The notes beneath the pieces are model-generated. The model saw nothing but the letters and a program-made list of their open reading frames with translations, ran no database searches and was not told the DNA's origin. A DNA stretch of 64,000 bases from Rhizobiales bacterium Y(2018) (lineage in GTDB: Bacteria > Pseudomonadota > Alphaproteobacteria > Rhizobiales > Aestuariivirgaceae), in assembly GCA_005502925.1 (NCBI GenBank), contig SCPD01000001.1, positions 496,001-560,000 of the forward strand, read 5' to 3'. This document shows positions 17,367 to 27,192 of the stretch, piece by piece (within the stretch, counting starts at the first letter, position 1; every line of letters begins with the position of its first letter). Both the position numbers and the translations under genes were made by a program.

Positions 17367-18350
17367 TTACGCCACCGGATAAGGTCCCTCGGCGAAAACC
17401 TCGTCGTGATAGCCTTTGCTGCCGACCGCGCGCGCCAAGGGACTGCGGAAGTCAGCGCCCTGGGCGAGGCTGTCCAACATGTTACGGAAGTCGTACTTTG
17501 GCCGCCAGCCAAGCTCGGTCAGCGCCAGCCGATTCACATAGACACGATCGATCGTGGGAAAGAGCCGCCAGCCGCGCTTGGCGAAGAGAGCCTGGCAATC
17601 CGGGAAAAGACGATTGACGACGCCCGGCGCGTCATGGCGCAGCGCCTGAAGGTCGTCCGCACAAAAGGGCGTCGTGGCCGAGATGATATAACGCCCGAAG
17701 CCGATCGCCCTCGCCCGCTCCGCGGCCTGGATATGCGCGTCGACAATATCGGCGATGTCGGCCCGCCGGTTCAGCAGCTCATTGGCCTGGGCATTGGCCG
17801 GCTCATAGGCATCGCGGATCGCTGCGTCGTCGTCGGCTTCGGGGAAGAAGCGCGAGGTCCTGAGCACGATCGTCGGAAGGCGATGCTTGCGGGCGAACAG
17901 CTCGCACAGGCCTTCGGCGCCGACCTTGCTCGCACCATAGATGTTTTTCGGGATGGGCAGGACATCCTCGGTCACCCAGGCCGCCGGCTCGTCCTTCGCC
18001 GGCGTGAGCGCCGCACCGAAGGTGCTCGTGGTGCTGGTGAAGACAAAGCTCTCGACGCCCGCCTTCATTGCCTCTTCGAGAAGGACCAGCGTGCCGGTGA
18101 CATTCGTGTCGAGGAAATCCTGGTAGGAATGGGTGGCGATATGCGGCTTATGCAAGGTCGCGGCATGCAGGACCGTGCGCATGCCGGCCATGCAGCGCCT
18201 GACGACGCCACGCTCGGTTATCGAACCGACGCAGTGGGTAAAGGGCGACGGCTTGATGTCGAGACCGCGCACCGCCTGTCCCTGCTGGTGCAAGGTCCGC
18301 ATGAGAGCCTCACCGAGATGCCCGGCGCTGCCCGTCACGAGGATCGTCAT
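17367..18350 (-). CDS. NAD-dependent epimerase/dehydratase (SDR)
   Basis: A 327-residue extended SDR. The nucleotide loop TGSAGHLGEAL is at residues 6-16, followed by an Asp at the second strand end (GLDIKPS), which favours NAD. The catalytic pair is in NIYGASKVGAE (YxxxK). The C-terminal part, with a WRPKYDF stretch, is that of sugar-nucleotide epimerase-like proteins, but I cannot name the substrate. Its start is three bases after the hemA stop, so the two genes form a unit although no functional link is obvious. Confidence 0.85.
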   Translation of the reverse strand: MTILVTGSAGHLGEALMRTLHQQGQAVRGLDIKPSPFTHCVGSITERGVVRRCMAGMRTVLHAATLHKPHIATHSYQDFLDTNVTGTLVLLEEAMKAGVESFVFTSTTSTFGAALTPAKDEPAAWVTEDVLPIPKNIYGASKVGAEGLCELFARKHRLPTIVLRTSRFFPEADDDAAIRDAYEPANAQANELLNRRADIADIVDAHIQAAERARAIGFGRYIISATTPFCADDLQALRHDAPGVVNRLFPDCQALFAKRGWRLFPTIDRVYVNRLALTELGWRPKYDFRNMLDSLAQGADFRSPLARAVGSKGYHDEVFAEGPYPVA

Positions 18351-18353
18351 TGG

Positions 18354-19577
18354 TTAGGCTGCCCGCTTCAGCGTCATCGCCGTCCACAGCTGGTCGAGCG
18401 CAGAAACAAGGCGGGCGATCTCGAGCTCGCCATGGAGCGGGCCGGGCGTCAATCTGATCCGCTCACTGCCCTTCGGCACGGTCGGATAATTGATCGGCTG
18501 GACATAGATCTGGAATTCGCCGAGCAGCCGGTCGGTGAGCTGCTTGCACAGGACCGGATCACCGACGATGACCGGCACGATATGGCTGGGCGACAGGACG
18601 ACGGGCAGGCCCAGGCGGGTGAGCTCGCGCTTGAGCAGCGCCGCATGCTTGTGCTGCAGCGCCCTCTCCTCGCCGCTTTCCTTCAGATGCCGCACACTCG
18701 CCACCGTGCCGGCCGCGAGCACCGGCGCCAGGGACGTGGTGAAGATGAAGCCTGCCGCGGTGGAGCGGATGGCATCGATCAACATCGTGGAGGCGGCCAC
18801 ATAGCCGCCCATGACACCAAAAGCCTTGGCGAGCGTGCCCTCGATGATGTCGACACGATCCAGCAGGCCGTCACGCTCGGCGACGCCGCCGCCACGCGGT
18901 CCGTACATGCCGACGGCATGCACCTCATCCAGATAGGTCAGCGCGCCATAACGCTTGGCGAGATCGCAGATCTGGGCGATGGGCGCGATGTCGCCATCCA
19001 TCGAATAGACCGACTCAAAGGCGATGATCTTCGGCTGGGCGGGATCGAGGGCTTTCAACTTCGCCTCGAGATCGGCGAGGTCGTTGTGGCGCCAGATGAC
19101 CTTGTCACAGCGGCCATGCCTTATGCCTTCGATCATCGAGGCGTGGTTGAGCTCGTCCGAGAGCATCACACAGCCGGGCAGCAGGCGGCCGAGCGTCGAC
19201 AGCGCCGCCTCGTTCGCCATGTAGCCGGAATTGAAGAGAAGCGCGGCTTCCTTGCCGTGCAGATCGGCGAGCTCGGCCTCGAGCAGGACGTGATGATGGT
19301 TGGTGCCGGAAATGTTGCGCGTGCCGCCCGACCCTGCCCCGATCTCGTCGAGGGCCTCATGCATGGCGGCAAGCACCTTCGGATGCTGGCCCATGCCGAG
19401 ATAGTCGTTGGAGCACCAGACGGTGACTTCGCGTTCGCCGTCGCGGCCACGATAAAGCGCCCGCGGGAAACGCCCGCGGATGCGGCAGATGTCGGCGAAT
19501 TCGCGATAGCGGCCTTCCTGGCGCACTTTGCCAACAGCTGCCGCGAAAGCTCCGGAATAGTCAAATGTGATCGTCAT
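18354..19577 (-). CDS. hemA: 5-aminolevulinate synthase
   Basis: Condenses glycine and succinyl-CoA to 5-aminolevulinate, the first haem step in alphaproteobacteria (C4 route). The 407 residues include the [11 protein letters not shown] glycine/CoA region, [23 protein letters not shown] and the PLP lysine in [14 protein letters not shown]. No long N-terminal extension. The ATG at 19577 has no clear ribosome site. Succinyl-CoA and glycine supply link it to glyA about 1 kb downstream. hemB lies 6.5 kb away on the other strand. Confidence 0.97.
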   Translation of the reverse strand: MTITFDYSGAFAAAVGKVRQEGRYREFADICRIRGRFPRALYRGRDGEREVTVWCSNDYLGMGQHPKVLAAMHEALDEIGAGSGGTRNISGTNHHHVLLEAELADLHGKEAALLFNSGYMANEAALSTLGRLLPGCVMLSDELNHASMIEGIRHGRCDKVIWRHNDLADLEAKLKALDPAQPKIIAFESVYSMDGDIAPIAQICDLAKRYGALTYLDEVHAVGMYGPRGGGVAERDGLLDRVDIIEGTLAKAFGVMGGYVAASTMLIDAIRSTAAGFIFTTSLAPVLAAGTVASVRHLKESGEERALQHKHAALLKRELTRLGLPVVLSPSHIVPVIVGDPVLCKQLTDRLLGEFQIYVQPINYPTVPKGSERIRLTPGPLHGELEIARLVSALDQLWTAMTLKRAA

Positions 19578-19656
19578 GATGTCGCCATTACGCCCGAAAG
19601 CCCGGCTTTAAGCCATTGACGAATAGCCGCATGCGCAGATGCGTCGCAGGCATCCC

Positions 19657-19683
19657 ATTTTGGGGCCCAGGAGCCCCAAAAAT
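19657..19683 (-). terminator. stem-loop between ldtP and hemA
   Basis: ATTTTGGGGC (19657-19666) pairs with GCCCCAAAAAT (19673-19683) with a six-base loop. It lies 83 bases after the ldtP stop and before the hemA start on the minus strand. The A/T bases are in the stem base and there is no further T run, so termination strength is uncertain. Confidence 0.4.
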
Positions 19684-19765
19684 CTACAGATTCTTGTCCC
19701 GACGCGTTTTCAGATCAACCGTTTTTCCCGAAGCGGATGCAACCTCTTCGGGCTTTGTTTGGTGC

Positions 19766-21691
19766 TTACGGCTTCTGCTGGCCGAATTCCGGACCTGCCG
19801 TTGCGGAGGCTTCCTCGACCTTCTTTTTCTTCAGCACCGGCTGAGTCGTGGTCGCGCCGGGAGCCGCCGGCTTCTTGGTGGCCGTGGCGGTCGCCTGCTC
19901 GACCTTCTTCTTCTTGGCATTGGCCGCATTCTTGGCCTTGGCCGCGGCCGGCTTTTTCTTGCCGGCAGCTGATGCCTGCAGCGCCTTCGTCTTGGCGTCG
20001 GTCTTCTTGGCGACCGGCTTCTTCACCTTCGACGCGCCCGACTTGTTGAAGTTGAACAGAACGTCGTCGTCGTCATTGATGTCGGCGAGCGACTTCTTGG
20101 CTTTCGCCTTGTTGGTGGAGAAGATGGAGTTGTTCGTCGTGCGACGGTCATCCGTCTTGCGGCGCAGGTTGAAGAAGCCGAACGGCTTGTTGCGGCTGTC
20201 GTCGTCGCTGTTGAACGACGCCTTCTGGGTCTTGGACTTGCGGCGCGAATTGAAGAAGCTGAAGGACTCCGGCTGCTCCGGCACGTCCTCGACCTCATAG
20301 ACCTTAGCCTTCAGCACATAACGCTTGCCGTCGTCGCTATATTCGCCGGGCGCCAGAGGCTGGCCGACGACGAAGCCCGTATCATCGAGATCATAGACGT
20401 CGGGACGGAAATTGACCTGTCCCGCGCCATTGACCCAGGAGGTGAGATAGACGGTGCGCACCTGCGGCGCATTCGCCACCTTCACGTCCAGGCGCTCCCT
20501 GCTCTGCTTGAACTGCTCGATGCGGCCCGGACTCCAGCCGTCCTGGCCGTTGAGGATCCAGTTGATGAGCACCGAAACCTGGTCGACACGCACGCAGCCC
20601 GAGCTCAGATAGCGGGCCGCCGTGGTGAACAGGCTCTTGGTCGGCGTGTCATGCAGATAGATGCCGAAGGGGCTCAGGAAGTTGATCTTCACCGAGGCCA
20701 TGGAATTGTCCTCACCCGGGTCCTGGCGGAAGAAATAACGGTTGGCCGCCACATAGTCCCAGTCGACGGTGCGCGGATCCACTTCCGGCCCGTTGTAGCC
20801 ATCATAGATGCGCATCTTCATGTCGCGGAAGACGCTCGTGCCCTTGGAGCGGATGCGCGGCAGGAGATCGCGCTCGACGATCGACACCGGCACGTTCCAA
20901 TAGGGATTGAAGTTGATGTCCGATACCTGGCTGATGGTGACCGGGGTCGGCCGCTTCTGGCTGCCGGCGATGACATTGTGGCGCGAGAAGACGGCACCCG
21001 AGTTCACCGCCTCGAGCTGGAGCGCCGGCGTGTTGACGATGATATAGCGGTCGGCCAGACCCTTGCCGTATTCCTGCAGGCGCGGAAGATTGGCGCGCAT
21101 GGTGGCGAGGCGCTGGGAGACCGAAACATTGAGCGCATTGACGGTCGCCTTGTCGGTCTTGCCGGTGACGGCGAGGCCGTTATTGGCCTGGAACTGCGCC
21201 ACCGCTTTTTCGACGCCGGCGGTGAACCACTGGGCGGTTTCGCCCGACAGCGCATCGGCGCTGAGATAGCCCTCGGCGATCAGGCGACGCTTCAAGGCGA
21301 TAACCGCCTCGCCGTCATCGCCCTTGGAAAGGCCCTTGCTCGAAATAGCACCCCAGCCGCCCTGGGCGGCAATCGCCTCATAGCGCGAAATGGCATTGGC
21401 CATGGCGCCGCCGCTCGAGACCGACACCATCGGGGAGACGCTCTTGTCGGCGAAAATTTCAGTCTTGGTGACCGCCTTGCCGGACTTATTGCCGGCGACG
21501 TTGCTGGTCGTCTGCGGCACCATGATGGAGTTGCTGTTCGACGAGGAGGATGAGCCGCCGTCATCCTGCGTCTTCTTGCGCCAGGAATTACCCTCGCCCC
21601 GCTCGGCATAGGCCGCGAGCGGCGTCATGGCGGTGAAGGACGCGAGGAGGACTGTCGTAAGAACCAGTTTACCGAGGCGATTTCCAGACAT
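19766..21691 (-). CDS. ldtP: L,D-transpeptidase of the YcbB/LdtD type
   Basis: Periplasmic enzyme that cross-links peptidoglycan through 3-3 bonds. The protein is 641 residues: signal peptide 1-29, Ser-rich linker, peptidoglycan-binding domain about 125-190, YkuD catalytic domain about 215-380. The catalytic set is H347 (YLHDTP), then SSGCVRV with C366 and R368, the YcbB variant of the usual motif. The tail from about 480 to 641 is unusual: repeated FFN(S/L)RRK segments, then a Lys/Ala-rich stretch with runs of KKKK. An in-frame start at 21769 would displace the signal peptide. It lies next to its likely regulator gene ldtR. Confidence 0.88.
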   Translation of the reverse strand: MSGNRLGKLVLTTVLLASFTAMTPLAAYAERGEGNSWRKKTQDDGGSSSSSNSNSIMVPQTTSNVAGNKSGKAVTKTEIFADKSVSPMVSVSSGGAMANAISRYEAIAAQGGWGAISSKGLSKGDDGEAVIALKRRLIAEGYLSADALSGETAQWFTAGVEKAVAQFQANNGLAVTGKTDKATVNALNVSVSQRLATMRANLPRLQEYGKGLADRYIIVNTPALQLEAVNSGAVFSRHNVIAGSQKRPTPVTISQVSDINFNPYWNVPVSIVERDLLPRIRSKGTSVFRDMKMRIYDGYNGPEVDPRTVDWDYVAANRYFFRQDPGEDNSMASVKINFLSPFGIYLHDTPTKSLFTTAARYLSSGCVRVDQVSVLINWILNGQDGWSPGRIEQFKQSRERLDVKVANAPQVRTVYLTSWVNGAGQVNFRPDVYDLDDTGFVVGQPLAPGEYSDDGKRYVLKAKVYEVEDVPEQPESFSFFNSRRKSKTQKASFNSDDDSRNKPFGFFNLRRKTDDRRTTNNSIFSTNKAKAKKSLADINDDDDVLFNFNKSGASKVKKPVAKKTDAKTKALQASAAGKKKPAAAKAKNAANAKKKKVEQATATATKKPAAPGATTTQPVLKKKKVEEASATAGPEFGQQKP

Positions 21692-21900
21692 AATGCTCTG
21701 CTTCTGCTGCCGTTGCCGAAAGATGGGCGAACACATCATCTCATACCCAGGGGCAGGAACCAAGACCATAGCTCCCCCGCCGCGTGGCTAAACCACGAAT
21801 CCGTAAGACGAATCAAGGGAATTGACGCCGTGCCCACAAGGCTTTCCTAGCGGTCAAATGGGGCACGACTTGGAAAGGCTGAAAATTCTCAACCACTATG

Positions 21901-22052
21901 GCAAAAAAGCCACACCGGCAAAGCGCTTCCCGCCAAAGTTGCTCGACTTTGGCGACAAGAAAGCGCTTCGCAAATGCATAGCGAGCCCTATTTTCCCGTT
22001 CGGATCGTACGATCCGAACGGGAAAAGAGCTCTATGCCGGTGCGGCTTTTGC
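21901..22052 (+). repeat. two-hairpin dispersed element, copy 2, with outer inverted arms
   Basis: Hairpin A: AAGCGCTT (21921-21928) / AAGCGCTT (21961-21968) around GCCAAAGT (21932-21939) / ACTTTGGC (21946-21953). Hairpin B: a perfect 36-bp palindrome at 21991-22026 centred on GTAC, bounded by GAGC (21983-21986) and GCTC (22029-22032). The whole is enclosed by arms at 21901-21920 and 22035-22052 (GCAAAA-GCC-CACCGGCA pairing with TGCCGGTG-GGCTTTTGC). It fills the 384-base gap between ldtR and ldtP. Confidence 0.88.
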
Positions 22053-22075
22053 GATTGCCCCAGATTTGCCGGTTC

Positions 22076-22591
22076 TTAGAGCCGGTACAGGATCTGGTCG
22101 GTCCAGAAGCGCTCCAGGCGGGTCAGCGCCTTGTTGATGCGTTCGAATTCCTCGACCGACAGGCCGACGACTTCCTCAACCGAATGGAGCTGGCGGTTAT
22201 AGAGCTGGTCGACCCGTTCGCGGATCGCCTGGCCCCGGGGCGTCAGGCGAACCCTGACCGACCGCTTGTCCGAGTTCGAGCGCTCATGATTGACATAGCC
22301 CGCCTCGACCAGCTTCTTGAGGTTGTAGGAGACGTTCGAGCCCTGATAGTGCCCGCGCGTCTTGAGCTCGCCGGCGGTGAGCTCGGAATCGCCGATATTG
22401 AACAGCAGAAGCGCCTGGACCGGATTGACCTCGGGCGCTCCGGCACGCTCGAAATCGTCCTTGATGACATCGAGCAGCCTGCGATGCAGGCGCTCGATCA
22501 AGGTAAGAGCCTCCAGATAGCGATGCTTGATCTGTTCACGTCCGGGTTCGACCCCAGCAGGGCGCACGCCCCCCACAGTTTGAGTACGCAT
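22076..22591 (-). CDS. ldtR: LdtR-type MarR family regulator
   Basis: A 171-residue winged-helix protein. After a flexible N-terminus come the dimerisation helices (residues ~22-60), then the recognition region LKTRGHYQGSNVSYNLKKLVEAGYV, where the MarR wing begins with RSNSDKRSVRVRLT. It closely follows the LdtR plan from Liberibacter and rhizobia, where the regulator is adjacent to and controls an L,D-transpeptidase gene and is sensitive to small ligands (published knowledge). Here ldtP lies just downstream on the same strand, with element copy 2 in between. Confidence 0.87.
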   Translation of the reverse strand: MRTQTVGGVRPAGVEPGREQIKHRYLEALTLIERLHRRLLDVIKDDFERAGAPEVNPVQALLLFNIGDSELTAGELKTRGHYQGSNVSYNLKKLVEAGYVNHERSNSDKRSVRVRLTPRGQAIRERVDQLYNRQLHSVEEVVGLSVEEFERINKALTRLERFWTDQILYRL

Positions 22592-22746
22592 TTTACCACC
22601 TCAGCCTTGTTAGCGGAGACGGCTTCTTTTGGCCGTTCTCCTTATGCGCGAGACTAGGCTTCGGCTCTTAAAATCGGATCAAAAAGGTGGGTAAATTTGT
22701 TCTTATATTTCGACGCTTTTGCCGCTTTGTCGATTAGAGTTGACGG

Positions 22747-22830
22747 AGTCTTGTTAAAGACTTTCCCCAGTCTTAACAGCCATTTGTACCCAGTCTTGGG
22801 GATTCTCTATTGGGTAAGGTAAACAGTCTT
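22747..22830. promoter_or_regulatory. AGTCTT repeat array upstream of ldtR
   Basis: AGTCTT occurs at 22747, 22769, 22792 and 22825, with an inverted AAGACT at 22757-22762. The first three are 22 and 23 bases apart, about two helical turns. The surrounding 22680-22830 stretch is AT-rich compared with the window and lies 150-240 bases before the ldtR start, where its promoter should be. The last copy is inside the end of the neighbouring gene. Operator function is inference. Confidence 0.4.
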
Positions 22831-23085
22831 ACCCTGATTGCGCGGCCGATTGCAGTTCTCGCCCGTCGCCCAGGCCGGTTTGCTCATGGCGGCGTCCTTC
22901 ACCGTCACGTCTTCTGACGCCGGGATAGACTGCGCCGCGGGCTCGACGACGACCTTGGGCGGAGCGGGCGGAACCTGCTCGGCGGTCTTGAGGGCGGCGT
23001 GGGACTGGTGCTGCTCACAGGCGAGCACCGGACTTGCGAAAGCGGCCACAGTCACGAGGGCCAGAAGAGGAAGCATGCTTTTCAT
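22807..23085 (-). CDS. small secreted protein, Pro/Ala-rich
   Basis: A 92-residue protein: signal peptide MKSMLPLLALVTVAAFASPV ending near VLA-CEQHQSH, so Cys23 could be the first mature residue, though the lipobox is imperfect. The middle is Pro/Val/Ala-rich and a second cysteine is in GENCNRPRNQG. Early His residues (HQSHA) might bind metal. AGGAG precedes the ATG. It follows the cupredoxin gene by 55 bases on the same strand. Family unknown. Confidence 0.6.
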   Translation of the reverse strand: MKSMLPLLALVTVAAFASPVLACEQHQSHAALKTAEQVPPAPPKVVVEPAAQSIPASEDVTVKDAAMSKPAWATGENCNRPRNQGKTVYLTQ

Positions 23086-23140
23086 GGGCAGAACTCCTTT
23101 CCGTTGTCCGACACTAACTCAAAATTGCAGCTGGGAAAAC

Positions 23141-23470
23141 TCATTCCACCTTCACAACAGCGTGCATATTCGGATGCCGCTTGCAGAAATAGTTGAAGCT
23201 GCCGGGCGCCTGGAATGTGTGGGCATAACTGCCACCCTTGGTGAAGTAACCTGAATCGAAAGCCTCCGTCGGTTTGCCCGGCGCTCCCGCGGTCACCGAA
23301 TGCTCGATCGCATCGCCATTGGTCCAGGTGACCGTCGTTCCCGGCTTGACGACGAGCTCCTTCGGCTTGAACTGAAACAGCTTGATATCGACCTTGACCG
23401 CATCATCGGCGCATGCCGGCGCGATCGAGACACTGCTGATGAAGGCGGCGAGCGCAATTCTGACAAGCAT
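23141..23470 (-). CDS. periplasmic cupredoxin (amicyanin/plastocyanin-like)
   Basis: A 109-residue protein with a signal peptide ending near ACA-DD. The mature ~88 residues form a single type I copper domain: ligands H57 (in AIEHSVTAG), C96, H99 and M102 (in FCKRHPNMH). Spacing Cys-x2-His-x2-Met is the short loop of amicyanin-like and plant-plastocyanin-like bacterial proteins. It probably carries electrons in the periplasm; the partner is unknown. GGGAG precedes the ATG. It sits between two other small secreted-protein genes on the same strand. Confidence 0.88.
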   Translation of the reverse strand: MLVRIALAAFISSVSIAPACADDAVKVDIKLFQFKPKELVVKPGTTVTWTNGDAIEHSVTAGAPGKPTEAFDSGYFTKGGSYAHTFQAPGSFNYFCKRHPNMHAVVKVE

Positions 23471-23526
23471 GGATATCTCCCGGAGCGAGCCGGAGCGATG
23501 TCTATCGCTCCGGCCGCGTCATGTTT

Positions 23527-24183
23527 TCACTTGGCCGCAAACTTGTCGGGGAACTGAGCGGCGATCGCATCGGCCAGAGGATCGGCGATCATCTGCATGT
23601 GATGCGAGGCGGCACGGATTTTCTCGAAGGCGAGCTTGTAGTCACGCGCGGCTTGCGCATCGACCACGTCCTTCAAGCTCACGATATGCATCTTCACCAG
23701 ATCCGCAACCGCATCCCTGGGCAGCGCCGGCGTCGCCGAATTGAGGAAGGCGCCGAAATCGGTGGCGTATTGCAGAAGGTCCTTCACGGCCTTGTCCTGC
23801 TTCTTCTTTGAGCCCGTCGCCTTGCCGGTCGTGTAGTCGACGAAGAAGCCAATATGCTTGCGCCACAAGGGCAGGAAGGCATCGCCCGCGTCCTTGCCAT
23901 AGACCGAACCGATGGCGCCCGCGATATCCTGCGAGTTCATGTCGAGCGCGCCGGCGGCCGCCTCGAATTCCGATTTGCGTCCGCGCAACGCGGCCTGCGT
24001 TGCAGCCGCGGCAAGCGTCACATGCTCGGACAGAAGCTCGTTCAGCGCGAGGCGCAGATCAGCGGCCTTGCTGGGTGCCGCTTGCGCGGTAGCGATGAAA
24101 GAGAAATCCGAGCTGGCTATTCCGGTGAGGGCGATGGCGGTACCGAGCGCCAATGCCGCGAAAGTCGATTTGAATCTCTTCAT
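23527..24183 (-). CDS. secreted helical protein next to cupredoxin
   Basis: A 218-residue protein: long signal peptide ending near AQA-AP, then about 180 almost entirely helical residues. His residues are spread along it (LLSEHVTLAA, WRKHIGFFVDY, KMHIVSL, ASHHMQMIADP), so a four-helix, possibly metal-binding, fold is plausible. There is no haem CxxCH motif. I do not recognise a named family with certainty. A strong ribosome site (AGGAGAGGATC) precedes the ATG, and the gene lies 56 bases before the cupredoxin gene, suggesting one transcript and perhaps a shared copper or redox role (inference). Confidence 0.65.
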   Translation of the reverse strand: MKRFKSTFAALALGTAIALTGIASSDFSFIATAQAAPSKAADLRLALNELLSEHVTLAAAATQAALRGRKSEFEAAAGALDMNSQDIAGAIGSVYGKDAGDAFLPLWRKHIGFFVDYTTGKATGSKKKQDKAVKDLLQYATDFGAFLNSATPALPRDAVADLVKMHIVSLKDVVDAQAARDYKLAFEKIRAASHHMQMIADPLADAIAAQFPDKFAAK

Positions 24184-24335
24184 GATCCTCTCCTGATGAT
24201 CCGGTGATGTGTGCTGTTGTTCCGCACATCGCCGATAACGGATCGATCAGGAACGGGGACGCAGAAATGCCCGTCACAAAGATGTGCGCGTGATGGGCGC
24301 AACCGGAATCCGTTTCATGCGTATGGCTTAAAGGC

Positions 24336-24377
24336 GGTGCGCGGAGCCCGTCCCCCCGGACGAGCCCCGCGCCACCT
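24336..24377. terminator. imperfect GC-rich stem-loop
   Basis: GGTGCGCGGAGCCCGTCC on one side pairs with GGACGAGCCCCGCGCCACC on the other, with two mismatches, one extra base and a C-rich loop. It lies 30 bases after the stop of the gene ending at 24407 on the minus strand. No T run follows, so it may be a factor-dependent end or RNA stabiliser. Confidence 0.35.
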
Positions 24378-24406
24378 TCCCCGCTCTCCCCTTGGAGCTT
24401 CGTTAT

Positions 24407-25114
24407 TTAGTAGCCGGCCAGCCTGGTGTATTCGGCGCGCACGATCTGGCGGCTTCTGGCGCCGCATTCCATGCGATCGGCTTCCGCCTCGGCGCGCCTG
24501 ACGGTGCGCACCACGGCGCGGCGGCCATAGACGCTGAGCGCCGCGCGATGCTCGCGCACGACCGCGGCCCAGAAGGCGCGCACGTCGCGATGCGGGAGAT
24601 ATTCGCAGCGCCGCTCGACGAAATAGGCGAAGGCCTGCCGGCCGTAGTCGGCGAGGCTGGCATTGCGCGGCTTGGGTGCGGCGATCAGCCGACTGCGATC
24701 GGTCGCCACCGGCGCCTCGACAACCGCTTCGTCGTCCGCTTCGTCCAGAGGCTTGGCCGCCGATGCCACGACCTGGCGGGCGGCATCTAGCGTCGCCTTG
24801 ACCTCATCCGATGTGTTGGCTGAGCAAGCCGCAGTTCCGCCCAGCGTCTTGCCGAGCGAAATGGCGGAGCGGACCTCGCCCACCGATTGGCGGCTGGCGG
24901 CAGCGATCTCGGCGCGAGCGAGATAGCCCGCCAGCTCCTCGGCCTCCGGCGCCGGCAGGATCCGACATTTGCTGTCCGCCGCGCGGCTCTTGGCGAGCTG
25001 GCGCAGGGCGTCGATCTGGCTCATCACGACTTCCGCCTGCGCCTGAGGCGCCGCGTCCCAGAGCGGGAGCGTCAAGACCGGCAGGGAGATGAAGAGTTTC
25101 GCGAGCCGCAGCAT
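24407..25114 (-). CDS. secreted protein, unknown function
   Basis: A 235-residue protein starting MLRLAKLFIS with a signal peptide ending near AQA-EV. The mature part is Ala/Arg-rich and mostly helical, with four cysteines (SKCRILP, TAACSAN, RRCEYLP, MECGARS) that could form two disulfides. I recognise no family. The ATG at 25114 was chosen because GAGGTCGG lies before a tandem ATGATG; 25117 is equally possible. It diverges from the extensin-like gene, and a 14-bp direct repeat lies between them. Confidence 0.6.
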   Translation of the reverse strand: MLRLAKLFISLPVLTLPLWDAAPQAQAEVVMSQIDALRQLAKSRAADSKCRILPAPEAEELAGYLARAEIAAASRQSVGEVRSAISLGKTLGGTAACSANTSDEVKATLDAARQVVASAAKPLDEADDEAVVEAPVATDRSRLIAAPKPRNASLADYGRQAFAYFVERRCEYLPHRDVRAFWAAVVREHRAALSVYGRRAVVRTVRRAEAEADRMECGARSRQIVRAEYTRLAGY

Positions 25115-25160
25115 CATCCGACCTCGAAAAGGCCCCATTCAATTGCGACGGAAAGGCTAA

Positions 25161-25206
25161 CGGGCATCGGTTAATTCGATTCAAAGACCAGGGGCAAGTT
25201 CGGGCA

Positions 25207-25214
<8 letters not shown>
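25161..25214. promoter_or_regulatory. 14-bp direct repeat in a divergent promoter region
   Basis: CGGGCATCGGTTAA at 25161-25174 recurs as CGGGCATTGGTTAA at 25201-25214, one mismatch, start-to-start 40 bases. The two lie between the divergent genes 24407-25114 and 25207-26094. The GGTTAA ends resemble the TTAACC half of CtrA sites, but neither copy is a full consensus. The second copy overlaps the assigned TTG start. Confidence 0.35.
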
Positions 25215-27125
<1,911 letters not shown>

Positions 27126-27192
27126 ACTCCTGAATTGTTGACCGCGACGGCGCGCGGGAGGATACTCGGAGACATCCGGCACGGGTGCCCCG

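Noticed and set aside
21822-22079. 85-codon plus-strand frame between ldtP and ldtR
   Set aside because: It runs straight through the palindromic element and its translation is only a by-product of the hairpins.
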